Below, piece after piece: positions 24,191-35,880 of a DNA stretch of 64,000 nucleotides. Below the pieces are notes generated by a model, which was not told the origin of the DNA, searched no databases, and worked only from the letters and a program-made list of their open reading frames with translations. The position numbers and the translations under genes are program-made. Position 1 is the first letter of the stretch. Every line of letters starts with the position of its first letter. Source of the DNA: Irpex lacteus (lineage: Eukaryota; Basidiomycota; Agaricomycetes; Polyporales; Irpicaceae). Location: positions 434,001 through 498,000 of the forward strand of contig MQVO02000005.1 in assembly GCA_001986395.2 (NCBI GenBank), in the 5' to 3' direction.

Positions 24191-25141
24191 TCACGAAGAC
24201 CCGTTGACCGCCAGACTCCTCCTGTACTCTGCGATCATGTCGACAGTAACCATCTTCAGCCCCCAACGATCAGCAAACGCTCTGAGCGCATCCCGACGCA
24301 TCATCGTCCCCTGCTCGTCGTCGTTCACTAGCTCGCAAAGCACGCCCGCTTGCGGAAGCCCGGTGAGCAAGCACAGGTCCACGCCGGACTCTGTGTGTCC
24401 GCGACGGGTGAGCACACCGCCTGGTCTGGCACGGAGGGGGACCATATGGCCCGGTCGTGAAAATGCAGATGGGGGCACTTGTGAGGACGCGAGTGCACGA
24501 GCTGTCAATGCACGGTCGTGTGCTGATATCCCAGTAGTTGTACCTGCAGGAATATTCTGGTGTGAGTTGAATGTATGCGATGAATAGATGAGTGTACGCA
24601 CCAAACTTGTAATCGACAGTGACCGTGTACGCAGTCCTATGCGGATCCTCGTTCTGGTCGACCATCATCGGTATCTCGAGCTCCTCAAGCCTCTCAGAAG
24701 GCAGAGCAATGCAAATATACCCACTACAAACACCGCCCACCAAATATATCAGCTTTTCCACATCTATGGGTATCCAGTACAGTCCACGCACCTCGTATGC
24801 TTGATCATCCACGCCATCTTCTCCGTCGACACCTCACTCCCCGCAATAATCAAATCCCCCTCGTTCTCCCTCCCCTCATCGTCCGCCACTACCAAGAACT
24901 CGCCCCTCCCAAACGCAGCGAGAGCGTCCTCGATTGGGTCGAACGAAAAAGTCGTCCGCGCAGGTGCATCTAGTACCTCCTGCGGACGACCGGGCGACTT
25001 GGGCAGAGGAGGAGGTGGTGGTATGTGTACTGCGTTAGGTAGCGAAGGAGTGCCCTGTGCAGCGGTTTTGAGAGGGTGAGTGGAGCCTGACATGGTCGTC
25101 GGCGTGTAAGACAATGTTGGGGTGGTAGCGACAGGGGCCAT
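24191..25141 (-). CDS. RIB3: 3,4-dihydroxy-2-butanone 4-phosphate synthase
   Basis: Three exons (25141-24792, 24723-24602, 24543-24191) total 825 nt and encode 274 residues. The enzyme converts ribulose 5-phosphate to formate and 3,4-dihydroxy-2-butanone 4-phosphate, the four-carbon precursor of riboflavin. Family motifs are complete: the acidic loop [14 protein letters not shown], the central [15 protein letters not shown], and [20 protein letters not shown] with the catalytic RxGHTE sequence. The first 60 or so residues are a proline-rich extension not needed for catalysis and absent from bacterial RibB. There is no fused GTP cyclohydrolase II domain, as is normal for fungi. The ATG at 25141 is the first in frame; a second, at MSGSTHPL, is possible. 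Confidence 0.95.
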
Positions 25142-25615
25142 CGGATCTCTAGCTCTTCCTCTAGACTACTTGAAGTTGCCTCAGCGGTTCAAGTGGGTAA
25201 GGAATGGAAAACACAGGAGTTGGACGTGCATGGTCACTATATAGGCGACGTGAGCTTACGAGGACGAGGCACGTTATGGCTTAGTGGACGAGAGTAATTG
25301 AGTAAGCAGTCTCCGGTTGACCTGAGATGTCGGTCATACAGGGGCTGGCACGCGAGCCCGTGCGGACGTCCGGTACTCATCGCATATGCGTCACAGTGCA
25401 GTGGATGTGGCGGTAGAGAGGGAATGTAGTTAAAATGCATGAATTCAGGAACTCTGGAAGGGTGCTGCGATGTCTATACGTAGAGTGAGGCTAGCGCTCA
25501 TTATAAGAAGCGACGACAACGCATTGTTTGCTAGAGATATGGTGTATGCAAGGTATATTCAAGAGCATTGCACACTGGCAATAAATATGTGATTACGATG
25601 CATGTGTAAAAGCCT
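25142..25615. other. intergenic
   Basis: This 470-base gap lies between RIB3 (promoter side) and the 3' end of TUL1. No coding pattern is seen. Confidence 0.5.
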
Positions 25616-28600
25616 CTATAGAGGAGGAAGCGGTCTCCGGCATTGTGGGCAGATGTTCTAAACGGTAGACTATCAGCTGGACTCTTGACATTATCACGCA
25701 CCCAAACACGAATTTACCTTGATAGCCAACCACTACAGGAAACCGGAACGAAATTCGCATAAGCAAATCACAATAGCACAGTAATAAGTGGACGACGTAC
25801 CCGCTCCAAACAAGCCGTATGCTAAGCATCCAGATAAACAACTCAGTAGTAGTTCACCAAACGAGGAGAGACAACTCACGAAAAGATGATGACACGGCGC
25901 AAGACTATAACTCTTCCTCGCACTCTGCGCCCACAAACTCGTCGTATGCCTCGCAATCCCCTCGCTCTTATCATCCAAACGCCCCCTAAGCGCAGGATCG
26001 ACCTCGATGGCGTCCATGCAAATCGAGCAGTCTCCCAGCGACTGTTCTGGGGCCTCTGGGTCTGGTAGCGGTAATGGAGGGTGGTAGTCGTATATGTCTG
26101 CTGTGGTGAACTGGAGAGGTTTGAGTGAGTGGTGTATGAGGGAGGTGAAAAGTGGAGAGGAAGACGTACCCGACGTGGGAGGAATAGTGTTGGGCCGAAG
26201 TATCCTTGGAGGATGATGATGGCTACTTGGGCGAGTATGAAGATCGCTACGCCGTACACCCACGCTATACAGAGCGCAGGATTAGCGTGTACGTCAGCAG
26301 CAAATGTGGGAACAGAGTGAAACGACGTACGTCTTTGTTCGATATCAAGTACGTTGTCTGGGCACGCAAGGAAGTCTGCCAAGAATGCATGTCCATCAGC
26401 CGACTACTATCACGACATGATAAACACTCACAAAGCAAATAATACAACCGCCCCGCCGTCGTCCCCACCAAATACTCAACACTCAACCCACTCGTCCTTC
26501 CCCGCCTCGCAGCCCGATAAATTTGAACGAGCCACATCGAGCAGTGCAAAGCACCTAAGAACACGAGCGGTATAGATAGGGCTATGACGAGTCGGAAGAC
26601 CACGACGAGGAAGAATGACATGATGGCCCCTGATCACGGGAGGTTAGAAAATGGTGAAGTGGTATCGAAGAAGAGGGCGAAACTTACACATCCTGGCGGA
26701 GGGATCTGTTCGTATGTGTTCCCAGAGGAAGCGGGCCAGACTCGGTCGAGTCCAAGGTGGCGTGGTAGGTGTGGGAGTAGGTGGTGTTGTAGTAACAACC
26801 GGCATTGGTGGCGTTCCCGTTCCCGTTTGTGAGGCAGGGTTCACGTCGGCGGTGGATGTCGGTGTCGCTTGAGCAGGTTGAGGTGCTTGCGTTGGCTGGG
26901 GGGCAGGTGCTGGTGTCGGTCGTGCTGGGGTGGGTTGTACATCTTCTGGTGCTTGTATCTGGCCGATGAGGACTGCGAATTGCTACAACGCATGGGTTTA
27001 GTGGGCGCATTGTGCAGTAAAAGAGGATAGTTACAGCTTCGTAGACGAATAGAACACAAGCAATACCAGCTGGAGCCAGTACAGCCACGGACGTTCGCCC
27101 TTCGGACAAGATGGCGATAGTGACATGCTGTAACGCATAGTTTAAGTAGCCAGAATAACTTGTTATAGAATATGCTTACACCAATAAAGGATAGGGCGTC
27201 GATCATGCTTTGAATGATAAAAGGATAACGAGAGACACGAGAGAGGCCGGCGGCAGATCGACTGAGGGATATTTGGCGGAGCAGGAGGTAGAGAAGACCC
27301 ATGTTGACAAAAGCAGATATACCGCCATCTATGTAACGCATATAATGGAACACCATAGCATTGCTTAAGAGACAGGAACTTACATGTGATGATCTTGCGG
27401 AAAAGCCCCTGCGACCTATCAATTCTTTGTCAGTAGCTGACCGAACCTGGCATACACAAGTAGCATACTTCAGACCATCGATATTTGGCAGCTCGTACAG
27501 TATCCCACAATTCTTGCTGATCAGAACGCCGGTGAGCTTCATCTCGGGAGGCCGCACGGTAGTAATCCCAGTGGGGTTGTCGATTTCGTCTTCCAACTCC
27601 TTCATCAGATATAACGGGACACGACTTGCATGTATCTGCCCGAAGAACTTGAATGAGCAGCCAGTCTTAGGGGTTTCGTCTGCTATCTGGTCAGTAAACT
27701 GCGATTGAGAACGCGCCTGAAGACCGACCCTCAGAGTCCTCCTCGATGTTACCACTGTTCAGTCTCTCCTTTATCCTTGCTTCTCGGGCGAGCAACTCGG
27801 CTTCGATAACCCGCGCGGTGTCGTTGCGCCGCCATTGCGGTACAAGACCAGGGAGGAAGCGTATATCACTGCCATGCCTGTGCCGCAGTATAGTTAGTAT
27901 AGCTGTACAAAACCTTATGTATACTACGCACTGTGATGTCTCCGCAAATGCGAATATAGATCCATTGGCAATGAAATGAACCCCTTCGAGCTCAAATCTC
28001 ATCTCTTCAGAAGTATCTGGATCGGAGAGGTCTATCCTGCCCTGTAAAGCGGATCAGAGACGCATCTTCTCCAAGTTGTATGCGTGAACGCAGACCTACA
28101 TACATGTATCAATGCAATATCATCCGACAAGCCCTTCTCCTGGATGTCTCGTTCCGACGGTTTCTTGTCCGAGAACCTGAAGGACGTCTTGGTAGAGTGC
28201 GACCATTGCCACTTGTCCAGCCTCTCGGAGAGCACCGTTGCGTTCGTGAGGTTCGCAGAGGAGACAAACGCCTCTGCTTCCTTAAGCCAAAAGGGAGGAT
28301 TTGTCTGTGCTTGGGTGGTAAGGTTCGTGAGGTTGTGGTATCGTATGTCGCCCTTCCAAAATGCTGTGAGGTTCTGGTAGTAGGATCCTTCTCGAGGATC
28401 GATATGTGAGCCAAAAGACGTGACATCGGTAACGAGGGGCATTAGTGTTGGATCGAGAGTGGGCTAATATTACAGAGTTGGTAAGGAAGCCACTTCAGGT
28501 CAAAACAAGTTGATAAGGAGCTACATACCATGGAGAAATTCGAAACTGAACCGTTCAGCCATGCTGAGTAGTTCTGGATGTTGTAATGTATATTCGCCAA

Positions 28601-28774
28601 ATTTTCCTCCCATGTTACTCTGGCCGTCATATCGTCGGCCTGGTTGTTCATAATCATCCATAGAACGAAGGAGACGAATAGGAAGGATGGCACTGAGCTA
28701 GGTCGCTGCGGAAGGGGTGCTTCTTGTGGCGTGCCTTGCTCGACATCTACTGTTTCTCCAGTAGGAGGTGGCAT
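25616..28774 (-). CDS. TUL1: transmembrane RING-type E3 ubiquitin ligase of the DSC complex
   Basis: About a dozen exons encode a protein of roughly 800 residues. Order: N-terminal membrane segment (PSFLFVSFVLWMIMNN); luminal domain with several N-glycosylation sites; six or so membrane helices interrupted by a Pro/Thr/Ala-rich cytosolic loop; and a C-terminal RING. Clear junctions include 28774-28529, 28463-28104 and an exon starting at 28041. The RING is built from CSICMDAIEVD, then CHHLF, then microexons 25821-25801 (HTACLER) and 25732-25718 (WLAIK), then the last exon NICPQCRRPLPPL. All eight metal ligands are present. Tul1/Dsc1 acts in Golgi and endosome membranes, ubiquitinating mis-sorted membrane proteins. 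In fission yeast it drives SREBP cleavage. The terminal position of the RING and the luminal region fit the family. Some middle exon borders are approximate. Confidence 0.9.
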
Positions 28775-29487
28775 GCTGAGCCTCTGTTATCCTATTCTGA
28801 GCGTGACGTTCAACGCAATTCGCGAGCTTGATACACAGACACTGTCCACCTTCAAGGACGTCACTGCTCGGGATGGTGCTCTCGTGCCAGTTATGGCCGC
28901 TGCGCAATTAGCAATCAGAGCGTTGTTGGGGACCTGGCAAAGATAATATCGTTGCGTGCGATGCCCTACCAAAGTGTTGAAAGTGAACGATGCGGTAAGT
29001 AGGAGAAGGTCTACATCATAATACGGTGTTCAAGCGCGCGAGCCGATCATTAGGCCGGTCAGCGTCTACGTAGGAATATACGACAGGACCCTTAACACTC
29101 GCTATAGCATATTGAACTCCCTCACACTCATCGTGATCACCCTGGGAACGGTTGCATAGAAAATGATCGTTATATAAACAAAATATTTTATTTTATTTTC
29201 GTTTGAATGTCCCAAAATATAATGTTCGTAAGCACTATGGTGAAGGTAAGCAAGTACCTTAGAGCTCTCGCGTCATGAGCATCGTTCGTAAAGATGGTAT
29301 GTACGTAGTTCACTTGATCGCAATGTTGTCATATCTATAAAGTCCTTCTAGATACGTTCCACATCTGCTACTTCAAGAAGAATGCCGTAAGAACAACGCA
29401 GCATACAGTAGTAGGCAATGTACTAGAACAGTATCGAAAGTCTTGTAAGTCCAGTCCATTACTCGAATTTCATGAAGATCGTCAGCC
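28775..29487. other. intergenic, AT-rich in part
   Basis: Upstream of TUL1 and downstream of Kre9-like copy B. The segment 29180-29225 is strongly AT-rich (runs such as attttattttattttcg). No gene was found. Confidence 0.5.
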
Positions 29488-29989
29488 TTAGAAGCTGAAA
29501 ACACCGTTGATGGTGAACGTGTCGCTGTGGTCGCCAGAGTCTCCAAACACTGTATCACGCATGATAACAGTCAGCAATACAGTCATGGTGCGAGGAACTT
29601 GAAGAGGCTGCTTACAGGTGACAGAGTAATCGTCTCCAGTAACAACGTCCGGAACGGTGACAGTGACGTTGCCGTCGGTCAGCAAAAAGTCGTGGGCGAG
29701 GACGAGCGGTGTATCGGTGTCGCCCTGCCTGAGCAAGAGAAGACCGTTGTTGTTGGTGATCTGAGCAGGCTGGCTCGAGAGATCCCTGTATACACGAAGT
29801 TAAGCGTTAACTACGATGGCGACTGCACGAAGAGAACTAAGCATACCAAGTGACCGTTTGGGTTTGACCAGAAGCCCAGACATCTCCTGCCTTAGGGGAG
29901 AGGACCTTGGGTGCCCAAACGTCGAGGGCTTTAGCACTGACCGAGACGGTAGCAGCGAGGAGTGCAGCAGCGGTGGAGATGAACTTCAT
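29488..29989 (-). CDS. small secreted Kre9/Knh1-like protein, copy B
   Basis: Three exons (29989-29847, 29785-29616, 29549-29488) encode 124 residues, the same length as copy A, with introns at the same codons and phases. A signal peptide of about 19 residues (MKFISTAAALLAATVSVSA) precedes the single Kre9/Knh1-like domain: SPKAGDVWSGQTQTVTW, LLLRQGDTDTPLVLAHDF, VTVPDVVTGDDYSV and LFGDSGDHSDTF. No GPI-attachment tail is present. A secreted, wall-associated or effector-like role is possible but unproven. The TATA octamer at 30079-30086 sits 90 bases upstream. Copies A and B are clear duplicates, with most changes in the hydrophilic surface stretches. Confidence 0.88.
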
Positions 29990-30078
29990 GATGGTAAAAA
30001 AAGGCGAGAGAGTTGGATACTGAAGTAAGACTGTGAACAGATGTCTGAGGTCTGGGGATGTGGGGCATGAGTGTTGAG

Positions 30079-30086
30079 TTTATATA
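30079..30086 (-). promoter_or_regulatory. TATA box of Kre9-like gene B
   Basis: On the minus strand this reads tatataaa, 90 bases before the ATG at 29989. It mirrors the spacing in copy A. Confidence 0.7.
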
Positions 30087-32137
30087 CATCGAGAGACGTG
30101 CCTCGAGCGGCTAAAGTATATACAAAGCCGGCATCCTGTACTTTAAGAGAAGTCAATGGATATCCGGAAGCGAAGAGCGATCGACGCACGAGAGTACCAA
30201 TGCGCTTACACAAAGGTCAAAACAAGCCGCTACGGGATGTGGGCACACATATCGAGACTGTCCTGCTGCTCCGTGGTTGACTCAGCGGTTATTGTAAAGA
30301 GCGGCCATGCACCTCGTACGCCTTCATGCGTAGTATCCGTCGGGGCGATATGGTAAGGTCAAATGAATAGGCTAGAAGCCAGAATGGCAGCCTACGTCAG
30401 GTAAACACACATAAATATCGGTGAGTACTCACCGTCTGCTGTTCAACAACGACTCAGCTCGTATGATTGCTGTACACACAATGGAGCGAAAGTGTACTTG
30501 ATCGATATCCTGATGCCCAATCTCATGTGGAGTGGTTCGCCTGCTTCGTAGTTTTAGCAGCTTGTATGTGATCGGGGTTAAGACCGACACTACTGTGTGC
30601 TTCGTATTCTGCGAACCTCGCACCCCGTGTATTGGTTTCCACAAGCAAGTGCCTGAGCTTCTTGCCGTTGCCAACCCATCCGCATAAGGTGGTACGAAAA
30701 AGTTGGAGCCCGCTTGATGCATTCAAAATCTACAGGAGACTTATGGTGAGCATATTTGAGTTATTTCCGTGAAACTCTGACGTATGACGAAGTATTAAGA
30801 ACCTGAGGGTGAGTGTTTGAGCATCTACAGATGCAACGTACAATCAGTATCTTGTTGAATACGGAATTTTACAGTAAAGACTTGGCTTACTATTCAGATG
30901 ACCGGTCAATTCAAACTCGCTATGAGCCTCGAGAGGGATCAGACACTGCTCTAGCGACTTTAGTCATCACGGCAGTCGACGTCGTTGTGGGGTCTTTACC
31001 CTTCGTGATACACACTTCAATTGTCGTTAGCCATGATAGAAATTTTCATGTCTCGCTGACAATAATAGACATCTCAGCGGGGCCTCCTGAAGTACATGGT
31101 GACGATGCTCACCGTCATAGTCCTTGGTCACCAATGGCCGTACGACGCTATTAGATTGATAGCAGGGTTTCATGACCGCGAAGAACCTAGTCATACTTTT
31201 AATTTATTTCCAGAACACTCATTTCGCATCCGGAATGCATGACGGCTGTGGCACCACTGGAGGATGGTGGTCGTCGACGACAGAAATGACAACTGCCCAA
31301 AGAGGTAATTTCCGTCGGCCGACTTCCAGTGGCGTTCTCGGCGCCTGTTGTCTCATTAGAGTCACCAGCAACACTGTCTTCTTCGATATTATGCACGCCC
31401 TTCCCCAAGTTCACCTGTAAATTTCAGAACGCACGAAACTCCTAGTCACACAGCGAGCATGCCTCAAAGTCAGCTGAGACCACCCCGCCGCAGTGGAATA
31501 TCCACGCGCACAATCGTCGTGTCCTGAGTTCCACGACCCTGCTTGGATACTTTACCGTCCTACCCGCTATCTCCAAGGTTCAGTATGTTCCATCCAAGGT
31601 TCCATCACGTATAGTCTATAGAGGTTGATCGCCATGCAGATCTACCAGATGAGCGTGGGAGTCCGAGTCTGCATTTCCTCAGCGCGTCTAGCAAGTGCGC
31701 TCGCTCCGTCCACCATCATGTGGCTGCTACCGACAACGACGTCTAAACGCTCTCGCCGCTGTCTACCACCCGCGTATCACTGTCGATGCGACCTGTCTCA
31801 ACGGTCGAGAATTGTGACCCGGTGATGGTAAAGGGCAGATTGCACCGCCTGTCGTTCGTTGATCATCGCAACCCCCGACGCCGACGTACCCAACTGCACA
31901 ACTGTTGCTCTTCGAAGACGAGCTATCAGTGAGCCATCACCTCTAAAGCGTATGCCCGCAGGTTCCTGGGTCCCGGGCTTCTCAATTAAGGTCATCGTGA
32001 TGGTGACTGTCGAGCGGTTGCGCAACATTGCATTTGGCGCTCGAAGGGTCAATTGTCTACGGGCTTGGTGTCAAGACAATAAAGCAGCGCTATTTGTTCC
32101 CTCGTTATTATGTCGGTGTCTTTGTCTGATATTCGGG

Positions 32138-32150
32138 TGTATATATATAC
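32138..32150 (+). promoter_or_regulatory. TATA-like element of the F-box gene
   Basis: The run gtatatatatac stands about 115 bases before the ATG at 32264 and is followed by CT-rich sequence, as in the other promoters of this window. Confidence 0.5.
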
Positions 32151-32263
32151 TCATTGACTCTGCTCTTCACCGTCTCTCCTACTCATTGTCGTCCATCCTC
32201 AGCCGTGACCCCCACTTCTCGCTTGAGTGGCACTCGGATTCAGCATCAGACGCGCATCTCATC

Positions 32264-33548
32264 ATGTTACAACTCTGCAGATCCCGACTTCCACCCGAGT
32301 TGAATGACATGGTCATCGATCATCTCAAGAACGAAAAAGCAGCTCTATCAAGTACAGCTCTCGTCAACAAATCCTGGCTCGTTCGTAGCCGTGTCCATCT
32401 CTTTCGCGTTATCACCGTCACCGCAGAGTTCGCACGCTTTGCCGCTTTCCTGCAAGAGAGGAAACATCTTCATGCATGCATCCAACGCCTCACATTACAA
32501 GGAGAGGCATTCGACTCAGATCTCGGCGACACAGCAGACGTCGCCCTACTGGAGCCTACTATCCTCGCCTTCATTCTCGCGCAACTCCCTCGCCTCCATC
32601 ATCTATGCCTCCATGACGTCTCCTTCCGCACAGTCACCCCTATTCTACACATGCCCAGATCCCTATTCAAAATCCCCGAGGTCACGCTGATGAATGTCGG
32701 ATCCTGCGAAGACACCACAAACGACGTGCTCCGCATCCTTGGATTATTCTCTGAAATCCGTGCTCTTAATATCCTAGCCGTCGAGCAATGCTTAGACGAC
32801 AATGACGTACAAGCTCGAACAGATGACCTCCATATCCCACATTCACTATCTGTCTCTTCGCTCAAAGTCGAGGACGTGCCATACGAACTCTACATGCAGA
32901 TCTTCAGGCGCACGAATTCCGTGCACACCTTGAAGAACCTCGAGATGGAGTGTGGAGATATTGCAGACGTCGAAGCGTTGGCGGAGCTGCTGCAAGACGC
33001 TAGCTCGAGCGTGGAGAGCCTGAGTCTCAATCTTACGCAGTGCTTCTTGGCCAGTGTAATGTCTGAAGATGACTCAGAGGCTCTTCAAATCTCGGTTCTC
33101 AGTGCGTCTTGCATCCTCCGTCGTTATTGACTAAAGCTAATTCAACGACTTCATAGGTTCCCGAGCGGTCTGTGAAGCGCTTGGATCCGGCATTTCCTCC
33201 TGCACAAACCTGAAGTCGCTGGAAATCGGTATTTCTCTAGACCGCATGGGGGAGCGCGAGGCTTGGAAGACTATTCCGGGGATTCTTCACAGCGTTCCCG
33301 ACTCGTCTATCCGAAGACTCGACATCGCAATTGCATGCGACGAATATGCTGAGCCATTTACGGAACTCGAGCTTGACTGGGAGCCGCTCTCCGAGGCGTT
33401 GAAGAAGTTTTCGAACGTCAAGGATGTAACGTTTGGACACGTGCCGGGAACATCTTGGGTTTTCTCGCCGGAGGAGCAGGACATTGTGAGGGGCAATTTG
33501 CCGGATCTGGCGAGACGTGGAGTGTTGCGCACTACGTGGCGCTGTTAG
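32264..33548 (+). CDS. F-box domain protein
   Basis: Two exons (32264-33101 and 33157-33548) encode 409 residues. The N-terminal 40 or so residues form an F-box-like motif (LPPELNDMVIDHLKNEKAAL, then SSTALVNKSWLVRSRVHLF). In this family the motif binds Skp1 to join an SCF ubiquitin ligase. The rest has leucine-rich spacing (LPRLHHLCLHDVSF, SLSVSSLKVEDVPYELYMQI, NLKSLEIGISLDRM) but no clean LRR consensus, as in the many F-box proteins of Agaricomycetes. The substrate is unknown. The frame is open for 135 codons upstream, but the ATG at 32264 is preferred: it sits right before the conserved motif and about 115 bases after a TATA element. Confidence 0.8.
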
Positions 33549-33932
33549 TGGGAATAGAAGGGTAGAGGGCCGTCATACGCGCATATGGACTTTCGACTTT
33601 CTTGCGTAACCGACAGACGTCTCGTGAATTGAGGCCAGACGTCTTGATTGATTCATCGTTTTGTATCCATAGCACCTTTTGTAGCTCAAGTATTGAGACC
33701 GACGCTTTGACAGACACAAAATTAACTCGTATCTCAGTTCTCAGCGTCCTGCATCGTCACATCATGCGCCCTCGACATCGATATAAACGTACGCGACATA
33801 TACGTGAATATTCAAGCCACTCTCAGTGATAGCGATAAATACAATTTGTCCCGATCAGCGCCGGCCCCGAGCTTGCCTCCCTTCAGTTGAGCACGGATAC
33901 GCCAGCTCTGACATCATGATGTTTACTCCTAC
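33549..33932. other. intergenic
   Basis: This gap lies between the 3' ends of the F-box gene and MYND gene 3. A stretch near 33730-33760 resembles the end of exon 1 of the F-box gene (tctcagcg and tgcatc in the same order). It may be a decayed duplicate. Confidence 0.35.
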
Positions 33933-35880
33933 TAGTGTGTGCTGGCACTGTGAGTAGATCGGCCTGCGCAAGTATTTTTATGACCTGCAGACCAATCCCT
34001 AGCGAATAGTCAGCTGTGTAATCCACAGTAGTTACAATAACGAAGGTTACCAACTTTTTCTGGCACTTCGGGCCACAATAGTATACCGACCAGCACCCTT
34101 TACAGATACGCCGGACGCCATGAAGGGGCTTCTCTCCGTAACACAAACATCCGGGGTAGAAGCAGCCAAGAGCCAGATCATCTGCGGTAACGTAGCTTGT
34201 GAGATTTGTATCGTTTTCTCTGGATTTGTTGCTGAGGTTCAAGCCACGCCCAAGTTCCTCCCAAAGCTTCAGCATATCTTGTAGCTCAGCCCTGGAAACT
34301 GTTGCGCCCGTATTTGCTTGTGATCGCGACAAGTGAAGGGCTGTTCGGATATCCTGTAGAGCAGGCAGCCAGTAGACTTGAAGGCTGCGACGAAGGCGGC
34401 AGTAATTACGCCAGCGAGCCCGGTCCGTTCGATATGATGTCCTTCCTTTGGAGATATTTATATATGTTAACACGAAGCATTCGAGAACGACTAGTATGCA
34501 ACCATTCAGTATTTTTGACAATGAGATTGCTTTGTGTGAAAGCCAACTTTTTCGATGAGTATCAAGGGCAGCTACTGACAGGGCGATGATATGCGCAAAA
34601 TCAATATGGCATGCATGGTCCTTGAGATCGTTCTCCACGAGTTTTATTTTTTCCACTTCTGGCAGATTCTCGATCAAGCCACTGCGGGAATGAGTTACTA
34701 TGCATTTCATACCTGGCTGAACGTAAAATGACTCGCCTGTAAGCGTCAACAAAGGCTTTAGCGACGTCCGTTGGTCCGCAGTCTAAGCTCTCTCTCTGCG
34801 GTGGAACAGCACATCCGTGACAGTCATACTTTTGCGCTGCGGCTGCCAAAGCCAGGAGAAGTTCGGAATGTCCACTCAACTCCGTCGTAAGGATTGGTGC
34901 TCCCCGTCGTAGCAACCACCCTACCAAGTCAAGCGTCCATCGGAACTCTTCTGGTCCAATCGGGCGTCCACGCACGAGATTACGGCGGATAATCTGGGCA
35001 AACCCTCCACCACGGCCCACTACTTCAGGGACTACTTCATGGAAGAATGAATGCTCGCGCGCTGACAATGTCCTGCGGCCCACATTGTGAATAGCGCCCC
35101 CGACTAGATACGCCAGGTTACAAGAAGTGCGGCCAGCGTAGAAGTAACTCGGATTGACCAAAAAGTGCAATGCAATATGGGGTAGATGTGATTCGAGGGG
35201 TACCGGCTCAGATCTGAGCCATGAGAAATATTAGTTCGCCGATGCTATCAAGGACTGGTACTTTCCACGTACGTTCGATGCGTATAGATGTTGGAATGAT
35301 GCCCCATCAGCTCCCCCACACAATCCAGAACTCCCTTCGTTGCTTTGTTAAACGCAGCTGAAAAACAATATCCCGATAGCGCCACATAAGCTCCCAAAAG
35401 CGGGGGAAACGTTCGCAGCATTCCTCTAGGATCGGCTTATGCACCGACGAATTCGGCTCGGCGGTCAGCATGAGAGCAACAAGGCTGCGAACCGCCAATT
35501 CGAACTGTAACTGAAGTGTTCAAGTTTAACTTGGTCACCCTTCAACTTGATTAGATCTGCAAACTTACTGATTGCGATGTGGCAACTCGACCATAGCCCG
35601 CGTCCGCAGCCATGACTCTGAACGACTTGTACCACTTGTCATTGGCAAGGCTATCTAGTAACGCCACTGGGAACCTTGATACCCACAATGATTGTAGCTG
35701 TTGAGGAGTAGGGTTCCTGTAGGGGAAAGCGAACATGAATGCGATGATCTTGGCGTCGTCTGAGTGAAAAAGCTTCGTATATTCTCTCGCCGCATCCCGT
35801 GGTCGGTCCCGAAACATGGCAATATAGTAAGGATCGCGCACTGCGTGCGAGTTTTCACCGAGTAGGTGCGAAATCGACAT
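33933..35880 (-). CDS. MYND-type zinc-finger protein, paralog 3
   Basis: A multi-exon gene with the same plan as its neighbours. The N-terminal region reads MSISHLLGENSH, then YIAMFRDRPRDAAREYTKLF and FMFAFPYRNPTPQQLQSLW. The middle has FFHEVVPEVVGRGGGFAQII and RRNLVRGRPIGPEEF. The finger is CLCYGEKPLHGVRRICKGC, YYCGPKCQKK and, after the final intron, DWSAGHKNTC. All zinc ligands are kept, with the C-x-C first pair. The closest relative is paralog 4, immediately upstream on the same strand. The ATG at 35880 directly follows a leader intron ending ctgag. Its promoter holds the element at 36066. The stop at 33933-33935 is reached only through the last intron; without it the frame runs on into unrelated residues. 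Confidence 0.82.

Larger units (their letters stand above)
29990..32263. other. intergenic, divergent promoters
   Basis: A 2.3-kb gap between Kre9-like copy B and the F-box gene, which are transcribed away from each other. Small frames occur throughout, but none has a recognisable protein. The F-box frame stays open upstream to 31859 without family resemblance. Confidence 0.45.

Noticed and set aside
31859..32263. Upstream 135-codon extension of the F-box frame
   Set aside because: It crosses the TATA-like element and the CT-rich leader and has no conserved residues. The ATG right before the F-box motif is a better start.
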